Shown here: positions 1 to 7,427 of the stretch, piece after piece | How the letters are laid out: the number at the start of each line of letters is the position of its first letter | Numbering within the stretch: position 1 is the first letter of the stretch | DNA from: Bacteroidales bacterium UBA4360 | GTDB taxonomy: Bacteria; Bacteroidota; Bacteroidia; Bacteroidales; UBA932 | Length of the DNA: 57,090 bases | Assembly (NCBI GenBank): GCA_002393945.1 | Contig: DGSO01000025.1 | Location: 1-57,090, forward strand | Direction of reading: 5' to 3' | Made by a program: the position numbers and the translations under genes | Notes under the pieces: model-generated | What the model was told of the DNA's origin: nothing | What the model saw: the letters and a program-made list of their open reading frames with translations, nothing else | Database searches by the model: none

Positions 1-247
1 CAGACGCATCCCCATCCCATAGCGAGGAATCTTTGCTTGACGTTAGATGTCTGCTGTCAAGAACATAGGGAATTAATCCGACTTTCGCCGGGCTGTGCCC
101 TACTACGGGGAAGGTTGGATACGCGTTACTCACCCGTGCGCCGGTCGCCATCACAGATAGCAAGCTACCTGCATGCTGCCCCTCGACTTGCATGTGTTAA
201 GCCTGTCCCTAGCGTTCATCCTGAGCCAGGATCAAACTCTTCATTGT
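1..247 (-). rRNA. rrs: 16S ribosomal RNA, 5' part (runs off the window)
   Basis: This is the 5' portion of a small-subunit rRNA gene transcribed leftward. The complement of 229-240 reads the universal AGAGTTTGATCC site, which is position 8 of 16S rRNA, so the mature 5' end is placed near 247. The next stretch contains GATGAACGCTAG and CTTAACACATGCAAG, the normal V1 flank, and reads like Bacteroidales 16S. About 1.3 kb of the gene lies outside the window. It is presumably the first gene of an rrn operon, but that cannot be seen here. Confidence 0.97.
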
Positions 248-382
248 ATATTTAAATATAAATCTAGCTTGTTCCTTGACTTGTTTCCTTAAGAAACTGA
301 CGCTCGTTTAAAGTAAAAAGTGTTACACTTTTTCGGTACTTGCTTGTACTTTTAGTCTTTCAGTATTGTCAAAAAACTCGTC

Positions 383-407
383 AAAAAATCCCGTTCGTTC
401 AAACGGG
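383..407 (-). promoter_or_regulatory. Terminator-like hairpin at the start of the rRNA leader
   Basis: On the minus strand CCCGTT and AACGGG form a 6-bp stem with a 6-base loop (390-407), followed at once by six T (complement of 383-388). It sits at the predicted transcription start of the rRNA operon rather than at the end of a gene. A second perfect 8-bp stem, AAAAAGTG/CACTTTTT, is at 315-333 in the same leader. They may act in early pausing, attenuation or leader processing. The structure is seen; the role is inferred. Confidence 0.45.
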
Positions 408-411
408 ACTG

Positions 412-443
412 CAAAGGTAGAAAAGTTTTTTGAACCCGCAAAA
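412..443 (-). promoter_or_regulatory. rRNA operon promoter, Bacteroidota type
   Basis: Read on the minus strand, TTTTG (complement of 439-443) is followed by exactly 19 bases and then TACCTTTG (complement of 412-419). This fits the Bacteroidota primary-sigma consensus TTTG-N19-TAnnTTTG. It lies about 165 bases upstream of the mature 16S 5' end and points toward it. Transcription should begin near 405-409. Confidence 0.85.
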
Positions 444-511
444 CTTTTTTCAAGAAATTTTACAAAAATCTTCAAAAATCCGTCCTGGCTCAATATTTGG
501 AAAAATATTAG

Positions 512-519
512 TAGATTTG
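512..519 (+). promoter_or_regulatory. Possible -7 element for the gene at 543
   Basis: TAGATTTG matches the TAnnTTTG -7 box and lies 24 bases before the start codon at 543. A TTTG is present at 496-499, but the spacing is only 12 bases, so no proper -33 box is seen. Confidence 0.4.
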
Positions 520-542
520 TGAACCAATAAAACGAAACGACC

Positions 543-1016
543 ATGAAAAAATTTGCAGCTACAATAGTACTTGCCATCATGACAGTCTGCGCCTTCGCAC
601 AGACCGGCTCCAAGCGCAGCATCGCCACACTCCAGGCTTCCGACAATAACTTCTATCAGATCTTCTCCTATGACAATGAAGACGGTGCCAGGGGATATTA
701 CCTTGGCCTTGGAGATGCAGAAGGCTCCTCGAAAGAGACTTTCGTCCTTCTTGGCAGCAACGTGAATGATGCAGCAGCAAGCCTCAAGGCTATCCAGGCG
801 CTGTTTGACGCCCCCGCAGGCGACACCCGCGAGTACAAGGCCCAGACAGGCAGCAAGCTGCCGGAAGGCGCCCTTATTAATTGTAAGGTAAAGGTAGAAA
901 GCAAAAAACAGCTGTGCTTTACCGCCGGTTCATTGACCACGAGAATACAGAAATCTTCGGTCAAGACGCTTCTGAAATTCCTGACCAGTTACCAGAAACG
1001 TCATCCCGACAAATAA
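543..1016 (+). CDS. Secreted protein of unknown function
   Basis: This encodes 157 residues beginning with a clear Sec signal peptide (MKKFAATIVLAIMTVCAFAQ, probable cleavage after AFA). No lipobox cysteine follows, so the product should be released into the periplasm. The mature part is about 137 residues, mixed polar and charged, with no recognised motif and no further membrane segment. A terminator follows directly, so it is monocistronic. It stands alone between the rRNA promoter and the next unit. I do not recognise the family. Confidence 0.8.
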   Translation: MKKFAATIVLAIMTVCAFAQTGSKRSIATLQASDNNFYQIFSYDNEDGARGYYLGLGDAEGSSKETFVLLGSNVNDAAASLKAIQALFDAPAGDTREYKAQTGSKLPEGALINCKVKVESKKQLCFTAGSLTTRIQKSSVKTLLKFLTSYQKRHPDK

Positions 1017-1020
1017 CGGC

Positions 1021-1052
1021 AAAAGAGGGAGGCCCGACGCCTTCCTCTTTTT
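1021..1052 (+). terminator. Intrinsic terminator after the gene at 543
   Basis: AAAAGAGGGAGGC (1021-1033) pairs with GCCTTCCTCTTTT (1039-1051) across a short loop, with one G-T pair, and the right arm ends in a T run. It starts a few bases after the stop codon at 1016. Confidence 0.8.
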
Positions 1053-1193
1053 GTCTCCAAGCCCAAATATTTGACACTTTTCAGCAATCCCGTTTGCAGC
1101 AATCAGTTAAATCTCAAATTATCTGCATGCCTGTTTGCTTTTTAAATCGTTTTGTGAAATTACTTTTACTGCTCCAAATAAAAAAGCAGTAAT

Positions 1194-1811
1194 ATGAAAA
1201 ACAACAGCGATTATGCAGCACGCTGCATCGAGCTCGAAAAGAAAGTCAACAATATGAAATCTCTTGTCTCCCACCAAAAGCGCATTGCCGACGACCTTAT
1301 AGAAGAGAGGAAAATACTGAACCGGCTCATCCTGGATCTCGCATACCGCTCAAAAGTGCAGCTTGCCGAAGAAATCCTATACCGCCTGGAGAAACAATCG
1401 ACAAAGGAGGATTTGGAGAAGGCTATCCTGATTTCTCTCCGCCAAGACCTCGGGGACAAGGAAAAGGCCGGTTCCATTCAGCCTCTTGTCAACTATCTAT
1501 ATGACGGTGTCATCGACAGGCTCCGCGAAGATTATCCCTCTATTTCGCCTTTCGAGCTGAACCTGTTCTGCTGCATGCTGTCGGGTATAAAGGCATCCAT
1601 GCTCAAATATGTATTCAGCTTCCCCAAAGTGTACCATGTTTACTATGCCCAAAAAGAGCTCATAAGAAAAATATGGAAGGGAGGCGGCCGGCGCAGGGTG
1701 AAATACGCCCAGCTTCTTGAGAAGAAAGATTGCGCTTATTGGAAGAATTTGCTACCTTTGCATGATTTGACAATCAATCGCAATGGAAAAGATAAAAAGG
1801 ACAAAGATTAA
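1194..1811 (+). CDS. Coiled-coil protein with a possible degenerate C-terminal HTH
   Basis: This is a 205-residue protein of no family I can name. The first 55 residues are rich in K, E, L and I in a heptad-like pattern, suggesting a coiled coil. Around residues 115-165 a stretch that runs SPFELNLFCCMLSG and later YYAQKELIRKIWK resembles the layout of LuxR-type helix-turn-helix ends in Bacteroidetes regulators, but the usual NKEIA-type core is absent. There is no signal peptide. Its last 29 bases overlap the start of asnS in another frame, and a promoter-like element for asnS lies inside its 3' end. A regulatory role is only a guess. Confidence 0.65.
   Translation: MKNNSDYAARCIELEKKVNNMKSLVSHQKRIADDLIEERKILNRLILDLAYRSKVQLAEEILYRLEKQSTKEDLEKAILISLRQDLGDKEKAGSIQPLVNYLYDGVIDRLREDYPSISPFELNLFCCMLSGIKASMLKYVFSFPKVYHVYYAQKELIRKIWKGGGRRRVKYAQLLEKKDCAYWKNLLPLHDLTINRNGKDKKDKD
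1753..1760 (+). promoter_or_regulatory. -7 element for asnS inside the upstream gene
   Basis: TACCTTTG fits TAnnTTTG and lies 22 bases before the asnS ATG at 1783, within the last codons of the gene at 1194-1811. Only a weak TTGC lies at the -33 distance. It suggests that asnS can be transcribed separately from its neighbour. Confidence 0.5.
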
Positions 1812-3186
1812 GGCCCTCCTGGCCATGCAGCCCGGTGCCGATGTACTTGCCAAAGGCTGGGTACGCACAAAGAGAGGAAACAAGCAGATCAAATTCATCG
1901 CCCTCAACGACGGCTCCACAATCAATAACATTCAGGTAGTTGCCAATACCGAACTCTTCGACGAAGAGCTCCTGAAGCGCGTCACTACCGGAGCTTCCCT
2001 GTCCGTTACCGGAAAGCTCGTAGAGTCTGTCGGCAGCGGCCAGGCTGTGGAAATCCAGGCCACCGAAATCGAAGTCCTTGGCGAATGCGACCCCATGCGC
2101 TACCCTCTCCAGAAGAAGGACACCACCCTTGAGTACCTCAGGACGGTTGCCCACATGCGCCTCAGGACCAACACCTTCGGCGCTGTCCTCCGCATACGCA
2201 ACGCAATGGCATTCGCCATCCACAAGTTCTTCAACGAGAAGGGATTCGTATATCTCCACACTCCCCTCATCACCGAATCCGATGCCGAGGGCGCCGGAGA
2301 CATGTTCCAGGTAACCACCCTTGACCTCAAGAACATCCCTCTCGACAAGAAGGGCAACGTGGATTTCAGCAGCGACTTCTTCGGCAAGAAGACTTCCCTC
2401 ACCGTTTCCGGTCAGCTGGAAGGTGAGCTCGGAGCCACCGCAGTAGGCGAAATCTACACCTTCGGTCCCACTTTCAGGGCCGAGAACTCCAACACTCCCC
2501 GCCACCTGGCAGAGTTCTGGATGATTGAACCCGAAATGGCCTTCTACGACATCAATGACAACATGGTGCTCGCAGAAGAGTTTGTCAAGTACCTTGTCCA
2601 GTATGCCCTTGACAACTGCATGGACGACCTCAAATTCCTCAACTCCAAATACGACGAGGGTCTCATCGAGCGCATGCAGAGCGTCCTTGGCATTCCTTTC
2701 CAGAGAGTCACCTATACAGAGGCCGTGGAGATTCTGGAAAAAGCCGTCGCAGACGGTGTCAAGTTCGAGTATCCCGTCCACTGGGGCACCGATTTCCAGA
2801 GCGAACATGAGCGCTACCTCGTAGAAAAGCACTTCCAGAAGCCCGTTATCCTCATCGACTTCCCCAAGGATATCAAGGCCTTCTATATGAAACAGAACGA
2901 AGACGGCCGCACCGTACGCGGCATGGACGTCCTCTTCCCCAAGATCGGCGAAATCATCGGCGGTTCTGAACGCGAAGCCTCCCTGGAGAAGCTGGAAGCC
3001 CGCATCGACGAACTTGGCATGTCGAGGAAGAACCTCGAATGGTATATCGACACCCGCCGCTACGGCTCAGTCCCCCACAGCGGCTTCGGACTTGGTTTCG
3101 AGAGGCTCCTTCTCTTCGTCACCGGCATGACCAACATCCGTGACGTAATCCCCTTCCCCCGCACACCGAAAAACGCAGAGTTTTAG
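1783..3186 (+). CDS. asnS: Asparaginyl-tRNA synthetase
   Basis: This cytoplasmic class II aminoacyl-tRNA synthetase charges tRNA-Asn with asparagine. The 467 residues match the normal family length. An N-terminal OB-fold anticodon-binding domain (about residues 15-100, with GWVRTKRGNKQIKFIALNDG) precedes the class II catalytic core. The core shows motif 2 (TFGPTFRAENSNTPRHLAEF) and a C-terminal motif 3 (GFGLGFERLLLFVTGM), and the protein ends in the usual PRTPKNAEF. The ATG at 1783 is chosen because MEKIKRTKI is the conserved start. It overlaps the preceding gene by 29 bases. Confidence 0.97.
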   Translation: MEKIKRTKIKALLAMQPGADVLAKGWVRTKRGNKQIKFIALNDGSTINNIQVVANTELFDEELLKRVTTGASLSVTGKLVESVGSGQAVEIQATEIEVLGECDPMRYPLQKKDTTLEYLRTVAHMRLRTNTFGAVLRIRNAMAFAIHKFFNEKGFVYLHTPLITESDAEGAGDMFQVTTLDLKNIPLDKKGNVDFSSDFFGKKTSLTVSGQLEGELGATAVGEIYTFGPTFRAENSNTPRHLAEFWMIEPEMAFYDINDNMVLAEEFVKYLVQYALDNCMDDLKFLNSKYDEGLIERMQSVLGIPFQRVTYTEAVEILEKAVADGVKFEYPVHWGTDFQSEHERYLVEKHFQKPVILIDFPKDIKAFYMKQNEDGRTVRGMDVLFPKIGEIIGGSEREASLEKLEARIDELGMSRKNLEWYIDTRRYGSVPHSGFGLGFERLLLFVTGMTNIRDVIPFPRTPKNAEF

Positions 3187-3212
3187 ATTCTTCGACAAGC
3201 TCAGAATGACAA
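3185..3212 (+). repeat. Short dispersed REP-like repeat between asnS and udk
   Basis: The bases after the asnS stop read AGATTCTTCGACAAGC followed by TCAGAATGACA. This resembles a family of short palindromic repeats common in Bacteroidota genomes. The complement of the copy inside metG (15149-15180) has the same AGAT, TCGAC, GCTC and AATGACA blocks. It fills almost the whole 30-base gap before udk. Confidence 0.6.
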
Positions 3213-3216
3213 GAAT

Positions 3217-3846
3217 ATGTTAGTAATTGGTATCGCCGGAGGTTCCGGCTCAGGTAAGACCACCGTCGTAAGGGCTATTACAGAGCAACTTCATGGCCGC
3301 GTAGTAGTAATTCCCCAGGATTCCTACTACAAGGACTCAAGTCACGTGCCTGTAGAGGAGAGGAAAAACATCAACTTCGACCATCCCGACGCCATCGACT
3401 GGAAACTCATGTGCCAGCAGGTAAGGGAACTCAAGGCCGGACGCACAGTAGAACAGCCTGTATACTCCTACATTACCTGCTCTCGTTCAACTACGGAAAC
3501 CGTCACAGTTGAACCCGCCGATGTAATCATCGTAGAAGGCATTCTCATCTTCACCTGCAAGGAACTCAGGGACCAGATGAACATCAAGATTTTCGTCGAT
3601 GCCGATGATGACGACCGCCTCATGCGCATCATCGTCCGCGACATCGCCGAACGCGGCCGCACCATTGAAACGGCCATCGAACACTACTGCGACACGGTCA
3701 AGCCCATGCACCTCCAGTTCATCGAGCCCTCAAAGAGGTATGCCGATGTGATTGTCCCCCAGGGCGGCCATAACAAAGTAGCAATTGACATTATCTCCAA
3801 CACCGTAGAAAAAGCCCTGCAGAACAAGAAGCAGAAACGTAAGTGA
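3217..3846 (+). CDS. udk: Uridine kinase
   Basis: This cytoplasmic kinase phosphorylates uridine and cytidine to UMP and CMP in pyrimidine salvage. The 209-residue protein has an N-terminal Walker A loop (GIAGGSGSGKTT, residues 5-16), the PQDSYYKD segment, FDHPDAID, and the DRLMRIIVRDIAERGR lid region. Length and motif order are normal for bacterial Udk. It lies 30 bases after asnS and its stop overlaps the next gene, so it leads a co-transcribed chain of five reading frames. Confidence 0.95.
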   Translation: MLVIGIAGGSGSGKTTVVRAITEQLHGRVVVIPQDSYYKDSSHVPVEERKNINFDHPDAIDWKLMCQQVRELKAGRTVEQPVYSYITCSRSTTETVTVEPADVIIVEGILIFTCKELRDQMNIKIFVDADDDDRLMRIIVRDIAERGRTIETAIEHYCDTVKPMHLQFIEPSKRYADVIVPQGGHNKVAIDIISNTVEKALQNKKQKRK

Positions 3847-4559
3847 TGAAACACTTATCCGATGAAACCAAAGCCGGACTTTACATCACCGCGATTGTTC
3901 ATGTCGCGGTGATTATTGTACTTTTGGTTACGCGGATAGGCTCTGAGTGGAAGAGGGAGAACAGTTTCGTACTGGACTTCACGAAGATGGAGGAGAAGGA
4001 AAAGGAGGCCGAGGAAAAACTCTTCAAGGAACTTACGGCCGAAAAGCTGGAAGAACTCATCGCCGCCGCCCAGGGCATTCCGATAAGGAATGTGGCGGTG
4101 GACAGATCGGCCCTGAAGGACGACAGGGGAACAAATGCAGAGGAGCTGTACAAAGAGGCCGAACGCCTCGCCCAGGACCTCAAGGACGGGCAGAACCGCG
4201 CACAGGAAGAGGATGAAGTGGTGGCGGCTCCGATAAAGAAGGAAGAACCCAAGAAGGTGGAGGAGCAGAAGCCCTATTCCGGGCCGTCGGTCCTATCCTG
4301 GAGCCTGGACGGCAGGAAGGCCTCCCATCTGCCGATACCTGCATACCGCTGCTACGGAGCCGGGGAGGTAACGGTTATCATCGGCGTAAACAACCGCGGG
4401 GACGTGGTAAAGGCAAAGGTGGACGACAGTTCCTCTTCCCGGGACGACTGCCTCAGGACCTTTGCAGTGCGCGCGGCACGACTTTCGAAGTTCTCCTCCT
4501 CACAGACGGCCCCCTCAACGCAGATGGGGACAATAACTTATGCATTCATAGCGCAATGA
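3846..4559 (+). CDS. TonB-like energy transducer protein
   Basis: The protein has one N-terminal membrane helix (YITAIVHVAVIIVLLVT), then a long charged, partly helical stretch rich in E and K (about residues 40-140). It ends in a domain that resembles TonB_C (GAGEVTVIIGVNNRGDVVKAKV up to the final TYAFIAQ). It should be anchored in the inner membrane with its C-terminus in the periplasm. I chose the ATG at 3846, which forms a TGATG overlap with the udk stop; a GTG at 3843 is the alternative. It may energise outer-membrane receptors. No ExbB or ExbD genes are adjacent, so this is a family-level call. Confidence 0.7.
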   Translation: MKHLSDETKAGLYITAIVHVAVIIVLLVTRIGSEWKRENSFVLDFTKMEEKEKEAEEKLFKELTAEKLEELIAAAQGIPIRNVAVDRSALKDDRGTNAEELYKEAERLAQDLKDGQNRAQEEDEVVAAPIKKEEPKKVEEQKPYSGPSVLSWSLDGRKASHLPIPAYRCYGAGEVTVIIGVNNRGDVVKAKVDDSSSSRDDCLRTFAVRAARLSKFSSSQTAPSTQMGTITYAFIAQ

Positions 4560-5401
4560 AAAAGATCATTCTGACACTTGCACTGGTTCTTGCCGCCGCT
4601 TTCACGCTGGCAGCCCAGGGCAGGGTGTCCACCAAAAAATACGTCATTTCCGACTTCACCGACAAGATTACCAAGGTGGTGCTTCCGGGCAGCAACGTGC
4701 TGGACGGGGCAATCCGCCAGGCTGTGGTGAGCTCCTGGACCCTCTCCCCTTTCGAGTTCTGCACACCCGCAGAGTTCGACAGGCTCAAGAAGTCGCCGGA
4801 TTACTATTTCCTGCTGTCGGCCGCTACCCAGTTCAAAGGGGAGCTTGCACCGTCCATCGTATTCCTCACGCTGGTAAAAGGCGGTCCTGAGGCGGCGGAA
4901 GGCATCAGCGGCATGCACGAAGTAATATCCCTGCCGATGTGCCAGTCCGGCCTCAGCTCCGGAAGGGACCTCGTCTACCTTGGCGCCATAGTGAACGCCG
5001 TCCAAACCTTCACGGCAGAAGCCATGGAATCCGAAAAGGTTGCCTACATGGGTTCTGAATGGTTCAATTCCATCTATGCCAAGGAAGGGAAAATGATGCA
5101 TATCCTCATGTCCGAAGACGACATTGACCAAAGCGTAAAAGACCCGTCAAAGTATCTGGACGAGGATTTCAAGATAGTCCCGGAGGACGACGTCGACAAC
5201 GCCTTCCTCACGGAACACTTCAACACCCTTTGCAGCTATGTGGTAGCTCCCGCCGGCCTCAACAAGGGCTCCTGGTGCTACACCATGCTCTTCGAAGCCG
5301 GCACAGGCCGACTCTTCTACATCACCAGGCATAAACTGTCTTCTACGAAGGGACCCGGCTTCCTCACATCGGACTTCAAGAAAATCGCCCGGGGCCGATG
5401 A
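4556..5401 (+). CDS. Secreted protein of unknown function
   Basis: This encodes 281 residues with a signal peptide (MKKIILTLALVLAAAFTLAAQG). The mature protein is mixed alpha/beta in appearance, with no motif that I recognise and no other membrane helix. It starts with an ATGA overlap on the TonB-like gene and ends with another on the M16 peptidase gene, so translation of the three is probably coupled. A periplasmic role linked to the envelope proteins around it is an inference from position only. Confidence 0.75.
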   Translation: MKKIILTLALVLAAAFTLAAQGRVSTKKYVISDFTDKITKVVLPGSNVLDGAIRQAVVSSWTLSPFEFCTPAEFDRLKKSPDYYFLLSAATQFKGELAPSIVFLTLVKGGPEAAEGISGMHEVISLPMCQSGLSSGRDLVYLGAIVNAVQTFTAEAMESEKVAYMGSEWFNSIYAKEGKMMHILMSEDDIDQSVKDPSKYLDEDFKIVPEDDVDNAFLTEHFNTLCSYVVAPAGLNKGSWCYTMLFEAGTGRLFYITRHKLSSTKGPGFLTSDFKKIARGR

Positions 5402-6033
5402 TTACAGGAACAGCACCTTCAGGACTCCGCTATGCAGTAGAGCGCAGCGGCAGGGCTGCAGCCTGCTGTGCCCTGTCCATAAGCTGCGGCACCCGCTCCG
5501 AAAAAGGCTTCCCCGCCGGAACGGCCCACTTCACGGAGCACGCCATCTTCCGCGGCACCAAGCGCCACAGCGCATCCTACATCAGCTCCTGCCTTGACCG
5601 CCTCGGAGGCGAACTTAACGCCTATACCACCAAGGAGGAAATCGTCATCCACGCCACCGTGCTCAAGGAAGACATCGGCAAAGCGGCCCGGCTCCTTTTC
5701 GAACTGGCCACCGAACCCTCCTTCCCCGATGCCGAAATCGAGACCGAACGCGGCGTCATCCTGGACGAGATAATCTCCTACAAAGACACCCCTGCCGATG
5801 ACGTCTACGACGCCTTCGAAGGCCTCCTCTTCAAAGGCACAGACCTTGAAACGCCCATCCTGGGCACCACGGCATCGGTAAAGAGAATCACCCCTGCCAT
5901 GCTCCGCCGCTTCGTGAGCGAGAACTTCCTCCCGGAAAGAATGGCCTTCACCCTTGTTGCCGATATTGACGAGGCGAAGATGGAAAAACAAATCCTCAAA
6001 CTTGACCGCAATGTCTTTCCACAAAACCATTGA
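5398..6033 (+). CDS. M16 zinc peptidase, N-terminal half
   Basis: This 211-residue frame carries the catalytic half of an insulinase-type (M16) metallopeptidase. The inverted zinc motif HxxEH appears as HFTEH near residue 46, and the downstream zinc-ligand region ERGVILDEI lies about 75 residues later, as the family requires. There is no signal peptide, so it should be cytoplasmic. The frame stops at 6033, and the C-terminal half continues one base out of frame at 6011-6565. It is therefore either a two-subunit enzyme, a frameshifted gene, or a sequencing error. The start overlaps the preceding stop as ATGA. Confidence 0.85.
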   Translation: MITGTAPSGLRYAVERSGRAAACCALSISCGTRSEKGFPAGTAHFTEHAIFRGTKRHSASYISSCLDRLGGELNAYTTKEEIVIHATVLKEDIGKAARLLFELATEPSFPDAEIETERGVILDEIISYKDTPADDVYDAFEGLLFKGTDLETPILGTTASVKRITPAMLRRFVSENFLPERMAFTLVADIDEAKMEKQILKLDRNVFPQNH

Positions 6034-6565
6034 CAAGCATAACCATGAGGTAAATGCGGTGATAGGGGGCTTTGCGCCGTCGCTGCATGAAATGCCGGAA
6101 AGGCTGGTCGCGGCCTTTCTGGTCAATATCCTTGGAGGTCCTGCATCCAATTCCATGCTGAACGCAGAGCTCCGTGAAAAACGCGGCTGGGTATATGGAA
6201 TCGAGTGTTCCTACACGCAGTATGCCGACAACGGCATCGTCGCGATAAGCTTCGGCTGCGACAAGGAGAACCTGGAGAAATGTAAATCGGCGATTTACAA
6301 GATACTTGAGAAGCTCTGCAGCACACCCCTTTCGGAAACGCGCCTGAAAGCCTGCAGAAGGCAGCTTCTCGGGCAGATCGCCCTCTCCGGCGAATCACTT
6401 GAAGCCCGCTGCCTCTCAATGGGCAAGAGCCTCCTCTCCTGGGGCGCCATCATGTCCCCCGAAGAAACCCGCAGGCAGCTGGAAGCCATCTCCCCTGCCG
6501 ACATCCAGGCCATGGCCCGCCGGCTCTTTACACCGGAGGTGCTGTCCGAACTGGTATATCTGTAG
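6011..6565 (+). CDS. M16 peptidase, C-terminal half in the +1 frame
   Basis: This frame holds the non-catalytic M16 domain, with the conserved LGGPASNSMLNAELREKRGW segment. It lacks HxxEH, as C-terminal M16 domains normally do. The homology begins within about 12 codons of the point where the first half stops. An ATG at 6011 would allow separate translation with a 23-base overlap; a single-base shift near CCACAAAACC (6019-6028) would fuse both halves into one protein of about 390 residues, close to single-chain relatives. Which is true cannot be decided here. Confidence 0.8.
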   Translation: MSFHKTIDKHNHEVNAVIGGFAPSLHEMPERLVAAFLVNILGGPASNSMLNAELREKRGWVYGIECSYTQYADNGIVAISFGCDKENLEKCKSAIYKILEKLCSTPLSETRLKACRRQLLGQIALSGESLEARCLSMGKSLLSWGAIMSPEETRRQLEAISPADIQAMARRLFTPEVLSELVYL

Positions 6566-6597
6566 CAAATGACAACTTTTCTTTAAATAATTGAAAA

Positions 6598-7131
6598 ATG
6601 AAACGATTTCTAGCAATCGCAACGATGCTGTGCTTTTCGGCGGCATCGTTTGCACAGACGGGCACACCGGCCCGCAAACAAGGATATGAAGGCAGTATCG
6701 AGATAGGTACCAGGCAGGTTGTGGAAAAAGGGGAAATAGGCGGCGCCTCCGTGTTTAGGACAACACACGGGATTGCCACGAAGTCCGGCTGCTTCGTAGG
6801 AATCGGCACTGGAATGGAACTAACATACAGTGAAGACCTTTACATACCTGTTTTCCTTCGGGCAAAGTATTCATTCGACAAGAATTGGAATGGAGTCTCT
6901 CCATTTGCATCAGTCGAAACCGGGATACGCATCCTCGCAAATTCTGCAGAATATGGCCGAGATATCACTTACAATGCAGGACTTATGGCCGGTATTGACT
7001 TTTCACGCTACTCCTTATCGCTGGGTTACAGCCTGGCCTCTGGAAGAATCTCAACATACTCGACATACGGCAACCTGTACTTGCACCATAAACAGAGCGA
7101 AGTATTCTGCCTGTTTGCCCTGAGGTTCTGA
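6598..7131 (+). CDS. Small outer-membrane beta-barrel protein
   Basis: This encodes 177 residues with a signal peptide (ending SFAQ), followed by alternating polar and aromatic strands and a final phenylalanine (CLFALRF), the pattern of a small outer-membrane barrel. Segments such as GCFVGIGTGMELTY and YSLSLGYSLASG look like barrel strands. No lipobox is present. It lies 32 bases after the M16 frame and could be co-transcribed with it. The substrate or function is unknown; it resembles generic outer-membrane beta-barrel families rather than a named porin. Confidence 0.75.
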   Translation: MKRFLAIATMLCFSAASFAQTGTPARKQGYEGSIEIGTRQVVEKGEIGGASVFRTTHGIATKSGCFVGIGTGMELTYSEDLYIPVFLRAKYSFDKNWNGVSPFASVETGIRILANSAEYGRDITYNAGLMAGIDFSRYSLSLGYSLASGRISTYSTYGNLYLHHKQSEVFCLFALRF

Positions 7132-7427
7132 CATTATAGGCCTTTTTTGTCAACGCCATCCCCCGGCCATAAAGAGTTGCGCAAGGTGGCAAAACAGGTC
7201 GGGGACCATGTGCACCGGATGCCTCAGAAGCAGGATTCATGCACAAGGTCCTCGGCATAAAGAACCACCTTGTGCAACTTGGCCGCGTCGGCAGAAAAAG
7301 CAGCCACGCAGTGGCGTTTGACTGGCAACGCGGCAACAAAACATGGCGTTATGGCAGAAAACCATGCCGCGTTGACAAGGGAAGTTGCGTCCTGTGCGTA
7401 TATGGCTGACAACGTGGTCAAATCCAA
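7132..7427. other. Non-coding gap between convergent genes
   Basis: About 296 bases lie between the barrel gene and the end of recQ. I see no credible gene. Arms AGTTGCGCAAGGTGG (7175-7189) and CCACCTTGTGCAACT (7265-7279) are an imperfect 15-bp inverted repeat with one mismatch (a G-U pair in RNA). Several further short GTTGC and CCATG motifs are scattered through it. No clear T-tract terminator was found. Confidence 0.5.

Noticed and set aside
1774..2832. Open frame of 352 codons on the minus strand
   Set aside because: It is antisense to asnS and has no start context, promoter or protein features.
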